Shown here: positions 39,656 through 52,475 of the stretch, in pieces
Layout: every line of letters begins with the position of its first letter
Position numbering within the stretch: the first letter of the stretch is position 1
Source of the DNA: Neonectria sp. B-13
Taxonomy: Eukaryota > Ascomycota > Sordariomycetes > Hypocreales > Nectriaceae
DNA: 64,000 nt
Assembly: GCA_002682825.1 (NCBI GenBank)
Contig: NOKP01000027.1
Span: forward strand, 62,001 to 126,000
Reading direction: 5' to 3'
The notes under the pieces: generated by a model
Seen by the model: only the letters and a program-made list of their open reading frames with translations
What the model was told of the DNA's origin: nothing
Database searches by the model: none
Translations under genes and position numbers: made by a program

Positions 39656-42620
39656 TTAGGCCGCCGTAGATGGCGCTCTAACAACGTCTTCGCATCGGTG
39701 GCACAGCTCGTCCTCAGAGGGGGCCACGTATCGCCAACATCTCGAGCACTTCTCCTCCTTCGGGGGAAGCACGTGGACCTTCACCTTGGCACCCTGGACC
39801 TCAACTTCCTGCTCATAGGCCCACACTGGGCTTTGTGGCATGGCCTGGTTGATTTCCACAGACGAAACCACGAAGATAGCCTCTAGCTCGTCCAGATATC
39901 GCTCCAGTACGCTGGCCACCTGACCGTTCTCGACGGCGAGGTTCACAGAGCACTGGAGGGAGCTTCCCAGCACCTTGTCTCCTCGTGCCCGCTCCAGGGT
40001 CACCTTGACAGCGTTGTGCACTCCCGAGATTACAACCGTGTCCTCCCGTAGCGCATCCTGAGGGACTGTTAACCGGGCGGGGTCGACGAGCGGTGAATCG
40101 TACAGTTGTCTGGCTGGGTTTACCAGGGACCTAATGATTGCAATTAGCTTGTGATCTTGATCTTGAGTGGCCAACGACTTACGTGTCCTCCGCCATCCAC
40201 GCTGGGCGATACGACCAAGCCTCCTCAACCAAAAGGGGCGTTACGGGGGAAAGCATCCTCAGGAATCCAATGAAAATGGGTTCCAAGATGCCACCACCAT
40301 CACCACAGTAAAGACGGTCCTTGAGAGCCTCCAGGTAGAACGCCGACAGATCGGTTGCAACCCAACGGTTGATCACACCGATCGCTCGGTGGAACTCGTA
40401 ATTGTCGTAGGACTCCATGACCTGAGACATGGTGTCCGAAAGCTGAACCAGCGCAATCTGGTCCAGCTTCGTCAACGGACTTCGTCGGGCTTCCTGGTTG
40501 AGTGATCCAAGCAGCATCCTGACAATAGTTCGGTACTTTATCAAGGAAGTATGAACAGGCTGCAGAATCGTCTGCCCGATGAGCACATCGGTCGTGAAAT
40601 CTGCACTCGCTGCCCACAGACGGACAGCATCGGGGCCAAGTCCGTCAAACTTTTGGCCCTGTCCCTTGCCCTTCACCTTAGCAGGTCCTAGAAGACTTCC
40701 GTCCATGACTTGGTCGGGGACTATCATGTTTCCCACAGATTTTGACATCTTCTTTCCCTGTCCGTCAAGCGTGAACCCGTGTGTGATCAACGTCTTGAAT
40801 GGGGCAACGATCTTGCCAGAATGCTTCTCATCCAGCTTCTGAGTTGCGACATATGTCAGCAAGCTCGACTGGAACCAACCGCGATGCTGATCAGACCCCT
40901 CAAGATACACGTTCGCTGGACCTTCGGTTTCGGTCCAGCTACTTCCACTATCGAACCAGACATCCATGGTGTCAGTACCTCGGCGATATTTACCAGTCAA
41001 TGAGGGTGCGATCCATGCGGGATCATCAGGGCCATCGGAGAACCAGGCAGACGAGGTTCGCTCCTGCATGACAGAGATGATATGCTCGACCGATTCCGGC
41101 GTCATCAAAGAATTCCCGCTCTCGTCATAGAGCGCTGGGATGGGGACTCCCCAGGACCGTTGGCGGGAGATGCACCACTCGCTCCGACCTTTGATGAAGC
41201 TCTCGAGGCGGACCCTGCCAGCCTCGGGAACGAACCGAACATCACGGAGTGCCGCAAGAGCATCGTCCTTGATACTTCCGACGTCAGCAAACCATTGAGC
41301 TGTAGCGCGGATCACGACAGGGCGCTTCGAACGCCAGTCATAGGGGTACTTGTGACGCAGCTTGTGTGTTCCTAGAACATCCTCTGCCATCAGATCCAGC
41401 ACAGATTGGCTTCCGCCATCCAAGATGGATGGAGCTGACATCAACTTCTCGGGGTCATCGGGATACGCCTCCTTAGTAAAGAAGCCGCCATCGTCAATTG
41501 GTGCAAATGCCTCAATGCCATGGGTGGCACAAACTTCATAGTCATCCTGGCCATGGCCAGGGGCAATGTGAACAATACCAGTACCAGAATCTGCAGTGAC
41601 GAAGCCGGCATCAATAATGGGCTGCGGCGGCGCAGTCCGGCCCCGCAGCTTGTTGTGATACTGGAGTCCCTTTAGGTCAGAGCCACGGATCGAGTCGACC
41701 ACCACGTCGAACGAAGGAATCATCTGTTTCAAGGCTTCGATTCTTTCTGTCGCCACAAGGAGACCGTCGGAACCCACGCGGATGACGGAGTAGGTGAGGT
41801 CGTTGTGTACAGCGATCGCCTGGTTAGCAGGGAGAGTCCAGGGGGTGGTTGTCCATATAGCAGCATAAAGCGGTCCTTGGAACTTGGAAAGCTCGGGAAT
41901 CGAGGACCAGTCGGAAACAACGGGGAACCTAATGTAGGCGGCCGTCGAAACGTGATCGTCCCGATACTCCAGTTCGGCTTCAGCAAGGGCGGTTCGCGAC
42001 GATGCTGACCAGTACACGGGCTTATGCTTGCGGTACACGAGACCTCGGCGGACCAGCTTCTGGAAGACACGCAATTGTCGAATCTCAAACTCTCGGTCCA
42101 TTGTGGTCCACCTCTTTTCCCAATCGGCCATAATTCCAATCGACTGGAATCCCTTCATCTGCTCTTTGACCGTCTTCGAAGCCAGTCGCCTCGCCGTATC
42201 TCTGATCTGAACTGGGGTCAGGCCCTTGGTATTGCTAGACCCGAGGGCCTTCAACTCGATCGGAAGTCCATGGCAGTCCCAGCCTGGTCTGTATACCGCT
42301 CTCCGTCCTTGCTGTATCTTGACTCGGACGATCATGTCCTTGAGGACCTTATTCAAGGCGTGCCCGACGTGGAGGCTGCCATTGGCGTACGGGGGGCCAT
42401 CGTGGAGAACAAAGTCATTGCCTTCCGGACGGGTTTTCGACTGCCAGTCATAGAGATCATCGGTACATTGGCGAAGCCATTGCTGCTGGAGCTTGGGGTT
42501 CGGTCGAGCTCTTGAGCATGGATCAGTTAGCCCAGTACGTGATATACCGGTGGTTCGGAAGAGGACCTACGGAAAGCTCGACCGAGGTAACCTCAAGGTT
42601 GACTTCCAGGATTTAGACAT
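39656..42620 (-). CDS. ism1: Mitochondrial isoleucyl-tRNA synthetase
   Basis: Three exons (42620-42571, 42510-40183, 40130-39656) flank introns of 60 and 52 nt, giving 950 residues. The N-terminus MSKSWKSTLRLPRSSFPARP is Arg/Ser/Lys-rich without acids, as in a mitochondrial presequence. The class I HIGH motif is HVGH at 64-67 (DGPPYANGSLHVGHALN), and KMSKS is at 604-608. GWDCHGLPIEL, the CP1 editing domain (TTTPWTLPANQA; APGHGQDDYEV) and GRSEWCISRQRSWGVPIPA identify an IleRS of bacterial/mitochondrial type. The C-terminus keeps the zinc-binding pair CSRCWRY...LCHRC typical of that type. It charges mitochondrial tRNA-Ile. Confidence 0.96.
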
Positions 42621-42969
42621 GACTGAGCGAGGACCATGTCGCGTAGTGCGTGGCAGGCAAGCACAAAGTCGAACCTCGTCGTTGAAGACCGTGATACCTA
42701 TCAATGTCGCTGGAGGCTGAGAGAATTTTAGCGCTACGCGATAGTCTCCGTCCCCAGGTCCCGTCCCGCGTCAGGTCAGGCAGCTTGGGCCACCTACGAT
42801 TTGTAACTGCAAGGCTACCAGCGCACTGAAGGTTTAGCGCCTCGCGGGGCATTTGTAGTGAGGTCACATCACTGGACAGCTCCCGCCAATTGCACGACGT
42901 CAGCCTGCTCACTCACTCACTCAAAACATTCACGTCGCTGGTCTCTGGTCAAACAACACGAGCAACAAC
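42621..42969. promoter_or_regulatory. Bidirectional promoter, ism1 / acidic nuclear-like protein
   Basis: A 350-bp head-to-head spacer. It contains CTCACTCACTCACTC at about 42908-42922 near the plus-strand leader. No defined factor site is claimed. Confidence 0.5.
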
Positions 42970-43905
42970 ATGGCCCCTGTGCGCCGGTATCTGAGGATAT
43001 CCAAATACTCGGTTCTCGAATGTCGAATTTACCTCGACAATCCGGCTTTGGCCCAATCCTGGCTTCTCAACCCTCGCAACCCGATACTGCCCCAGGTCAT
43101 CGAGAGCATCCGGCCGCTGGTGCTTCCCAAACTGCGTGAAGAGAGGGAGAGAAGCAAGAAGAAGAGTACTAAGAAGAAGGTAGTCAAGGATGTAGTAGTT
43201 GCAGGTATTTCCATCAGCCTCCGCGGGCTTTTTCAATTTGAAACTGACCTTGACCGATCAGATGACTTCGAAGTGTCCATCTTCCTAATGGAGACGACCA
43301 CCCGACACTCACTGCTTACGAAGACCAAGCATTTTCGAGAGAAGTTACCTAGGATGGAGTCAAACTCAACAAAACTCATCAGCGAGACGGATCGTACCGC
43401 CGTGGATGTCGATGCAGAGGGCTACGAGCCTATCTTACGAGAGGAGGGCGACGACGACAGCATTGGACTGGCCGACATCCCATCCGCGGACACAGTCAGA
43501 CGGAGCAAGCGTCAGAGACGGAGGCCGGACCGGGACGGTGACGGCGACGTAGGTGCATCCGACGACGATGAAACAGCATTGGCTATCGAGATCGACTCTG
43601 ATACGGAGGCCCCCCCTCATAAACGGCACCGAGGTCCGGTTGCTTTATCCGACGGGACCCCAGACGCGGATGACGACAAGAAGAAGCTAGCCATGGACAT
43701 ATCATATGAGGGGTTCGCAATATATGGTCAGGTGCTCTGTTTAGTTGTCAAGAAGAGGGACAGTGGGAAGACACCGCATTCTAGCAATCGCGCCGGCGGT
43801 GCTGCAGCTAGTGCGGGTGTGAGTGGGAGCCGGCCAGAAGGCCAAGCCGTGATGGAGAACTGGATCTCGTCTACGCAGATGCCTGTCGGGGAGGAGGTTT
43901 CATGA
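42970..43905 (+). CDS. Conserved acidic fungal protein, function unknown
   Basis: A probable 57-nt intron at 43205-43261 (GGTATTT donor, CTGACC branch, TCAG acceptor) splits exons 42970-43204 and 43262-43905, giving 292 residues. Because 57 is a multiple of three and has no stop, the unspliced frame also reads (311 residues). The N-terminus is highly ordered: VRRYLRISKYSVLECRIYLD, SWLLNPRNPILPQVIESIRP and a basic KKKSTKKK patch. After the intron comes DDFEVSIFLMETTTRHSLLT, then an acidic disordered tract with basic islands (RRSKRQRRRPDRD), and the tail ends WISSTQMPVGEEVS. This suggests a nuclear protein. I recognise it as a recurring fungal hypothetical but not its function. Confidence 0.75.
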   Translation: MAPVRRYLRISKYSVLECRIYLDNPALAQSWLLNPRNPILPQVIESIRPLVLPKLREERERSKKKSTKKKVVKDVVVAGISISLRGLFQFETDLDRSDDFEVSIFLMETTTRHSLLTKTKHFREKLPRMESNSTKLISETDRTAVDVDAEGYEPILREEGDDDSIGLADIPSADTVRRSKRQRRRPDRDGDGDVGASDDDETALAIEIDSDTEAPPHKRHRGPVALSDGTPDADDDKKKLAMDISYEGFAIYGQVLCLVVKKRDSGKTPHSSNRAGGAAASAGVSGSRPEGQAVMENWISSTQMPVGEEVS

Positions 43906-44061
43906 AAGCGACCGGCGTCTAGGCAATGGATTCATTCAGCGGCGTGCGTCAGGGAATGGCCTGACCATGAGAGCCGAAGCTGGACCGGGACGACGGCTGC
44001 ACCCGCACGGCTCGGAGATTGAAATATCTCGGGGATCTTAGGACCTACTATGTAGGACCTA

Positions 44062-44095
44062 GGACAGAGGACCCTTGGACAGAGGACCCTTGGAC
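44062..44095. repeat. 15-nt tandem repeat
   Basis: GGACAGAGGACCCTT occurs twice plus a partial third copy, just after the partly palindromic GGACCTACTATGTAGGACC stretch (44041 onwards). Confidence 0.85.
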
Positions 44096-47000
44096 GGGAC
44101 TGGACTCGCAACGCACACCTGAAGCGACGACGACGGAGGCAGCAGAGATGCAATACCACTGCACTGTCGAGCAGACTCCGCATTAGACGGTGGACGGTGG
44201 CTGAGCCGTCCTGCTCACCGTTCCTTGCTGGGATCGATCGAACGCAACCTGCTAATAATAATCACGGCGATCACCTCGTGCATCACCTCGTGCAACCAAC
44301 AGGCGGCGGGACATGCACCGAACCACGGCTGGATCCCTCGAACGATTGGCGCACATCCCACGTTTGATGCACGTATTCGTACTTGGTTAGAGCATTTATT
44401 TGGCTATGTAATTGCGGAGCACGATGTACCATGTAGTTATTCAGATGCCCATGTTCGTCCGGCGGGGTCTTGGCACCCGATACTGATTTCAAAGGCCCCA
44501 ACAAAGCGGGATCCGATGGGCACCCACGTGAGGCTCTCCTGGGGGGCCCTGGCACGGTTGTGCTCCGTCTCATTGGCGTGACGCGGCTTGAACGGTGATT
44601 GCTGAGACTAACTAACTTCCACCGCGATGAGATGAGCTGGCCACTCTGTTTGATGGATAATACCGTTTGCTAGGCCTGCTAGACTGCTTGCAGAGTTTGG
44701 GGCCGCTGGAGCTTCGTCATTCTCGGCTCACGGCAGTAGCTTCATATCTGGTCTTTGGGGGGTCGCTGCCCGCAGATGCCCCTCCAGCTCTGTGCCGATA
44801 GCAAGGCCGAATGTTCCGGGTTGTCCTCGTTGACGGCATGGTTGATGTGAATGAATACCTTGCGAGGATGGAGGGGGAGGCCTAGCCATGAGACTCCTGC
44901 AGCTCACCGCAAGACTCATGGTTCAGTTCGGTGCTCTCGGGAAGGAAACAAAGACATCGGATGCCAAACCTACGGCCTACTAGGTACCAAACCTACCTAC
45001 CCAGGTGGCTAACTGGCTGTCCCGCAGATACCGCCTCGGGAGCGCTAGGATCGAAGCAACCCCGCAGCCGCAGCGCACGACCAAGGATCATGGTGTTTGG
45101 AGTTTGGAGTTCATGAATGATCATCCGCAATATACTGTCCAGTGAAGACTCCGGCTGCGACCGCAATGCGACCGCAACTTAGTGGGCATGTACCCAGAGG
45201 TCCCATGATGCCCATGACAGATTGTGCTCGCAATCGGGTACATGGCCTCGATGTACCTCCTCATCCGCGAGCGACGTCCGGCGAAGTGGCTCTGATGAGG
45301 CCATATCAGGATCTAGGCCGGCCTCATGCACAGCATAGCACACCCACCACACACCCTCGTCTGATGTCCTACCCCTCTACGCATGCGCGACAGAGTCCAC
45401 TCTCGTTGACCTGTTTACATCGTCATTCCCGCCATGGCCGCCACTCCTGGCTATCGGGTTGGGCACGTTGTTGATGTTATGTCTGTCATACCGGTTGATA
45501 TCAAGGGCGCACACAGGCGGTGGGATCACTCATCATCACTCATCAGCACATCTTAACCCTAGCCCCGGCGTGTCAGCCAGCTACTAGCCCACTGTCAGCC
45601 GCCCCCCCTCGCCAGCTCATCCATCCATCGATCGCATCATCCACAATCAAATCGCAATCCCCCACCGCGAAGGATCAAAGCCCCTCTCTGCCAGTCTCCC
45701 TGAGGTTTCAACTTTCGTGGATCCGATCGTCAGGGCATTCTCCAGCGAGCCCAAGGCCCGGCAGGCAAACAGGATTCGGCTCCGACTCACGTCTCAGGCC
45801 GCCGCTGACTGCCCATCCCAGCAGTCGATCATGGCCCATGATTCACGAACCTCCAGCATCCCAGCACGCAACCCCAACCCCACAGGGAGGCCTAGCCTGC
45901 GCTTGCGCCTGCACCTTGAGGCTCGAAGCTGTTGGAGTTACCGTCCTCTGCGCCGTACCTAGTCTACTACGTATGTAAGCTTGCAGAAGCTGGACCGACG
46001 CCCGCTCAGCCACAGCCAGCCCGCAAGACTTATTAGGCAGCCTTATCACTGCGAATGACTTACGCCTTGCGTCTTGCGGTGCGTCTTGCATCTCATTTAC
46101 CCGCTAGCGCACTGATACCCCCAAGATAAGGCTGCAGCGGGTCTATCATGTACGAATTACACACAGTACAGCACTGTAGGTGTGAGGCATTCGCTTGCTG
46201 CATTTTCTGCATAGCTACTGTACGAAGTGGTCATAAGTGTCTGTTGTATGCTTCCTGACGTTTACCTGCAGCACACGCCAATGATGCAAGCAGCACGTAC
46301 AGGTCAGCAGGTCTATGTCCTTGCTCAGACCGACCCCAGAAGAGAGCATTTGAGGCGTTGTGCAGGAGAAAGCGGAGTAAGCCACACGGCTGATTTCCAA
46401 GTGAGACCTGATTAGGATCCATATCTCGCCTTACACCGACACGGGGCGTGGGTTTGATACCGATTGCTGCAAGTCGTCATCGACGCTGGTGCTCAATTGG
46501 CGGCACTTGTTATGATACTTGTTTGTAGCATTCCAGCATCAGACTCGAGCACGGTACGTACATATCACGGGTTGCGGGAGCCTATTGTCCCAAACAGCGT
46601 CAGACAAGGGGCGCTGATCAAGGTCTCAGTTGAGGTTGTGATCCCAGTCGTTGGTGGTGCCATGGCTGTTGTGCATGAGGTTTCTACGGTGGTAGTTTAT
46701 AGTCTTCGTACTAACTAATTATGCATGCCCCCTCATCCTGGGGTAACGTCGAGTCCGATGGGGCCGTTATCGTCGTCTCATCGGCTATGTGCCAAGAGAT
46801 CGGTCTGAAAACCTTCATTTGGGGCAAGGAATGCATCACCATCGAACCATCTGCTGGGCGTGGTGGTGATCAGCTCGTCTTCCTGGTAGCCTCAAGCATG
46901 TCGGCAGATATAAGGACCGGATCGACATGGCTGCGTTGAAAACCCCTGCAGGAGTGAGCGATAGGATTAAAAAAAAATTGGGATTGCTCCATCGACTATC

Positions 47001-48730
47001 AGGACCGGTTAGGAGTTTCGGCAGCAAGCATGTCTATCCAAGCCCGCATTTCGGGTACCAACAGTGTTAGTTATGTTCGCCGTCGATCCCCATATGCAGC
47101 GCTTCACGGCCGAATAAACCTCCGAAGTGTCTCAAGGACACTTGTATCAAATTGCCGGTCCTAGTCACAAAGCTAACTGACAGGTACAGTGGAATCCGTT
47201 GCCTAGGGGGGTTTGGCGAAGTCCATTACGTCGTGCAGTCTGACTGGAATGAAGATGTGAACTACCCGGGACTAACACACAATGTCAAAACCCAACAACC
47301 GTCAACGATTAGCGCAGGGCGTACGAAGCATTGGGTAGGGTGTCTGCTTTCTTGGCAATATTGATACAAGTTTCAGCACTCTAGGACTGATAAAACCCCT
47401 AGTAAGACAATGTCTTGGGAATGGGCGAATCAATTGGTGGTTCTCGAGTTTCTCCAGGACGACCCACCCTGAAACGGGCGCACACGGAGCGATTCACTAG
47501 CCCCAGCAAGCAGTAGCTCTTTAGCCCACAAGAGCTTGAATAGTAGTTGTCGTGTAGTCGATACATGGATCTTAATGTGAAGGGAACCATGTGTCTGAAC
47601 TGACCTCTACGAAGTGCATTCCACGACACCTACCCCAGAACCCCTGAACCCCTAAGATGATACAATTACTGGAACAAGCCCCATGCCTGCGAAGCCTCTA
47701 CTCAGACAGGTAGTTATCTTGGCTGAGATTATGGATGTTAGAAAAAGTCTGATGATGCGAAGGGCGAGGAGCATCCACTTCGAAAGTAGAGCCAACAGCA
47801 CGAATCCTGATTCGCATGATGTTGGGAGGATGGCTGGATGCGTAGCTTCAAAGCACTGACCGCTGAGACATGTTTCGAAACCACTTAAAATGGGTTGTGT
47901 TGGTTGTGACAGCACAAGCGTGAATCCTTCGACTTTACACTTCGGGTTCTGATTGGCAGAAGTTGGGCTCTGTCTGTCGATCCTCCGCAACATCATGAAG
48001 CCTGACATGACATGCTGTCCACGTTGCTGCATTCGTGCTGTCTGCCGCCTCGGACAGACATCGACATTAGTGAGCGGAATTCTCATTTCCACGCTGCGAC
48101 ATTGCACCTGAGGGGGCGGCGCATCACCCCCCGGTCTTGTCTTTGACATGTTCGGCTGGGGTTACATCGCCCATCAAGGCCAGGGCCCAGATGCCATCGA
48201 TACGGTGGGCGGCGCGCAATCTGGCGATCGTAGCCTTGTGTTTCCAATAAAAGAAAAAAAAAAGGGTCAAGATCGAGTGAGAGATTGTTGGGCGCGGGCG
48301 CAGACAAGTCTCGAGTCCTTAACACCAGGCTGGCATCATGTCCAGTCCAGGGTGTTGGACATTAGTGACGGCCGCCCGTCATTTCCAGATGGAGGCTGAA
48401 CTATTGGATCGTCCCCGTCGCGCTGTAGCGTCTCAGCTGGGACTGGGCTTCGTATTGTACCAGTCCCATCGCATTCGGACAGTAAGGACCGTCCTCGAGG
48501 TCACGATACCTGCTCCGTACCGCCAGATAGATTGCAGCGACTGGGAAACGTCATTGCAGGTGGGCTGGCAGGACGACAGCTGCCACGGACCTTGAACCCA
48601 ATCGAGTGGTTCTCAACCGTGCTCCGTGCTGCCATGTCAGGACCAGGACTGTGCTTGTCGTGGAGAAAGTGTCGCAGACGGTATAACCGAGCTGTAGGAT
48701 GATGGATGCGGAGGGAGGTGACGTCTTACT

Positions 48731-48754
48731 TGTTACATGTTACATGTTACATGT
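48731..48754. repeat. TGTTACA heptamer repeat
   Basis: Three perfect copies of TGTTACA followed by TGT. Confidence 0.9.
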
Positions 48755-48821
48755 CGAACATGGCCTCTCGGAACCTGGCAACTGAGGATCAACACGGGCA
48801 CACCACACCCTCTCCAGCTTT

Positions 48822-48857
48822 CAAGCCTCCCAAGCCTCCCAAGCCTCCCAAGCCTCC
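48822..48857. repeat. CAAGCCTCC 9-nt repeat
   Basis: Four perfect tandem copies of CAAGCCTCC. Confidence 0.9.
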
Positions 48858-50960
48858 AGCTCCAGCTCTTCAGGGGAAGGACGGCCCCTGGCTTTCCACG
48901 TGGTGATGTCGTTCTGAAGGGGTTGCGTGGCTTGCACCAAACCAGAACCCCTGGTGTGGCTGGCCCGCTTTTTGGAGGGCGTTCGCTTGCTGGCCCTCGA
49001 CTGGAGGATCAGTAGTTGTGGTTGAGACTATCGCCGTCCAGATGCATCCATGGGCTCCTTGCCCCCCCGTCTCATTTGCTTTTTCTCATTCTCTACCGCA
49101 TTCTCCTGCATTTGCTTTTGCTGTTTTTGCTTGTTTCACTCATTCTTAATTGAAAGGACACTTCGCATTTGGGCCGGTCGATGGCTGCAGGCAGGTCTCA
49201 GTCCAAGGAGGCGTTGGCCTGCCTGGAGGAGTGAGACACAACCGACGCACGCTGGCCCATGGTTCGCCGCCAGCCACGCCCAGCCTGCGGTCTCTGGACT
49301 CGGGACGGGAGTCAATTGTCCGTAGAGGCCGGGGTTGTGCTGCACCGATGACATACAATAAGCAATATTCGTACTTGTATTGCAGCGCACTAGATCGTGC
49401 CCGCTGGGGATGTAAGTCAGATGCGGTGCCCGGCGGTACAGACTCAGCCAGCCACAGTGATGTTACACTGGGAGGATGAAGTGGAATTCAGGCAGCTCAG
49501 GCACTGACTGACTGGCTGTGCTGTGCATGAACCGGGAGTCTGGTTATGATCGTCGGGTCTGGCTGGCACGGGCCCAATATCGCATAGTCGTCTGGTCCTC
49601 GATGGCGATGGCGTGCAGAACACACCGACCATTTGGCGGCGTTTCCAGCCTGGCTTTGACAAGGCACCACGCAAGCACCGGCCTCTCTCACTGCTCGTTG
49701 CCCAATCTCAGCTCCTCGAGTCTAATTTCGTCCCAGTATTCGTAGGCCCGCCCGTTCCTGGCGCTGGCGCTGGCGCGTCCAATGCCTCGGAGTCCCGGCC
49801 CACTTGTCCGTCTGGAGAAGCCATCAGCGGGCTAGTTCAGCATCACCAGGCGTGGCTAAAAAGGACCGCCCCCACCTCTTGTTGGCAATCCAACCTAGCT
49901 ACGGCGTCCCCGTGAACCGGCGCCCCTTTCGCCCAATACCAAACACGCTTGAGACGGCTTCTTCATCTCTGTCAATTACGACGAGCTAAACCGTAGGGGC
50001 CGGTCGCCTCTTGCCCTCGGTAGGGTAGGGGTACCAGCGCAGCGGAACGGCCACACACCCTCCAGCCGGAGCGAACTGCCGAGAGCGGCGGCTGTCCGTG
50101 GGAGTAGGAGGAATCAGAACCTCAGAAGCATCAGATGACCATTCGTCTTGAAGGGCCAAGAGGTGGTATTCCATGGGTATTCCAGTTGATTGATCGCCAC
50201 AGGCATTGCTGCGCTGACAAGGGGGAGGCAAAAAGGCGCGCAGTGGAAGCAGAAAAGACGCATTTCCAATCACAAGTCACCTGCCAGCCAGACACATTCG
50301 TGACGTTTGCCATAGTGACAAACCAGGTTCGAGATATCAGCAGTCGTGGTGTGGTCACGTCAGGAGTGCCGTTGATCAGGGGTCCTCTGGCCCTTGGGTG
50401 TTGTGTTTCTAGGGTGCTGTGGCCGACAACGGCGACGATATTCGTAGACCGCTCTGTGTGGTTTGCATGTGTTTCTTCTTTTCCCAAACCATCTTCAAAT
50501 GAGGTCTCATCTCACGAGACAGTTGCGGTCTGGGACGGAGCATTCTCAAACGGGATAACTAGGAGGTTAGCTGCCGACGGATTCATGAGCCTTTGCCACT
50601 TCCGAGCATACACCCTCGAGTCGGTGAAGCGTCATCCCAGCCTGGCGGGTCTAGACGGATGCTCATTATGACCCCAGATTAACGAAGGAAGGGACAAAGA
50701 AGAAGAAAATCCTGCTAGTCTGACAGATCCCCATCGCCGTAAGGCGCATCGAGAAGAAAAAACGAAATAAAATAGTGCTGGTCATCGGTGGAGGTTAGGC
50801 CAAGGCGCACTAAGAGCCGTTGGCCCCTGGTGCCCGCTAGTATGGAAGAGTGTCGCCACCACCCGTTCGCGCAGTACCTTAGTCAGGGGCACGCGCAGAA
50901 GATGGAGTCGAGCTGATGAAGTCGACGCGGGACGGTTGACTGGTGGGAAAGTACTCCGTA

Positions 50961-51047
50961 GGCAGGAGGCAGGAGGCAGGAGGAGGCAGGAGGCTGAAAG
51001 CAGGTGGCTGGGGGCTGAAGGCTGAAGGCTGAAGGCTGATGGCTGGA
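50961..51047. repeat. GGCAGGA and GGCTGAA heptamer repeats
   Basis: GGCAGGA-type units (50961-50995, one with a 3-nt slip) are followed by GGCTGAA three times plus a GGCTGAT variant (51013-51040). Confidence 0.85.
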
Positions 51048-52433
51048 GGCCATCCATGAGGCGAGCAGAAATTGGAATAGTTTATGCAGGGCTTATGAAT
51101 TAATCTCCCAACAGACGCACAATAAAGGGAGGGCCCGTCTGTCGCACGTTGAATTTGGTCATGCAGACTGACACTCGGGCCTCGTTCGCCATAGTAGCCC
51201 ATAGGTACCTTATTAAGGTAATGAACACAAGTGGGTTTAATGAAAGAAAATACCAATCTAAAATGGGTAGCCGGACGCGACAATACGAAAGTGAAAGGAG
51301 CCGAAAGGAAAAAATCTCACCGACACGCCCCCCCGATAGGAGACGGCAATGGCGGTCATCGTGGATCTTCCCTGGAAGGCCGGAGCCTCGGAGGCTGGGG
51401 TTGAGGAAATGGAAGGAACGGGAAATGGAAGTTTCGGCGAAGGTCCCGATGCTTCTCTCGGCACACGAATGCAAGCCGGTGGTCTTTGCGGGAACGCTCA
51501 AGCCATGAGCTGGGCCGTGTAAGCGGCCGTCGGCTCATGAAGAGCATGACTCTGATGAAGTGGCATTGTGTACAGCATGATAGCGGGCTTTGTCAAGGCA
51601 ATGTCGTGTGTAAGATGAATCACTCATATCCACACAAGCCGCAATACTGTGACTTGTCTTAAGTTGGCCAGAGGGAAAACGGCAGATCGAGGACGGTAAT
51701 CCGAGGAATGGAACTGGAGATACCGATGAGACCACGCTGTGCGTTGGAAGCAATAGTATTCGTACTTCCATCCAATGATGCTGTAACCAACACTGGGCAG
51801 CGGCATCTGTGGTACTTTGGTACCCCGTACTCCGTACTCGTTCTGGCAGAGGCCACTGGCACTGACACTGACACTGCATGTTTCGGCTGCTCCTCCCCCG
51901 CGATTAGCTACTAGAGACAAGAAAACGATGTAAGACACTTGGCCACAACGTCCCAACGGGCTGCCTCCAAAAACAAAAAAGCTGGAGCCGACCCGGGGGA
52001 TTGGGAAGGTGGGCGCAAGCTTCGAAGTCCCAACGCAACGACGCGAGGCGGTAAGACTGGACACTCACTGCACGGCCCACTGCAGCGACCATCTCATCCA
52101 ATGTCAGTGCCACTGCTGGGAGTTCGTTGAAAGGCTGTCAGCCACCAGCCACCAGCCAGCCTTCTGGGTGGTCAACCAGTGGAGGCTCTCACCTCGGTTT
52201 CGTGCTCGGTGCGCGTACATCCTGGGAGCGTGCACGGCTGGTCCTGGAGGGCGCTGACGTCTCAGTCTCTAATTAAAGAGGCAGCCGTTCGACGATGCCT
52301 AGTTTACCGGCTTGGTGGCGCTGGGGGGATCCATGATGCTTCGGCGAGCGAGAAGACATTTCCACGCCAACGGGCAGAATGGGGCTTTTGAGTGCTATGC
52401 TGCCTTTTAGTGTTGTTGTGCTGTTGCAATTTA

Positions 52434-52475
52434 GGGCATTGAGCACTGGGCATTGAGCACTGGGCACTGAGCACT
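52434..52475. repeat. 14-nt repeat GGGCATTGAGCACT
   Basis: Three copies, the third with one substitution. The unit is twice seven nucleotides. Confidence 0.85.

Noticed and set aside
39440..39886. A plus-strand frame with a hydrophobic stretch (SLYPVVAAFIVFALTLCSFYF)
   Set aside because: Lies in T-rich sequence and continues antisense into the conserved zinc-binding tail of the mitochondrial IleRS; no conservation signal.
47152..47364. A 70-codon frame containing GGFGEVHYVV, like a kinase glycine-rich loop
   Set aside because: No other kinase motif in any frame nearby, no start or splice context; most likely chance.
48700..51050. CRISPR-like array of short repeats
   Set aside because: The repeats are direct head-to-tail microsatellites without spacers, in a eukaryotic genome.
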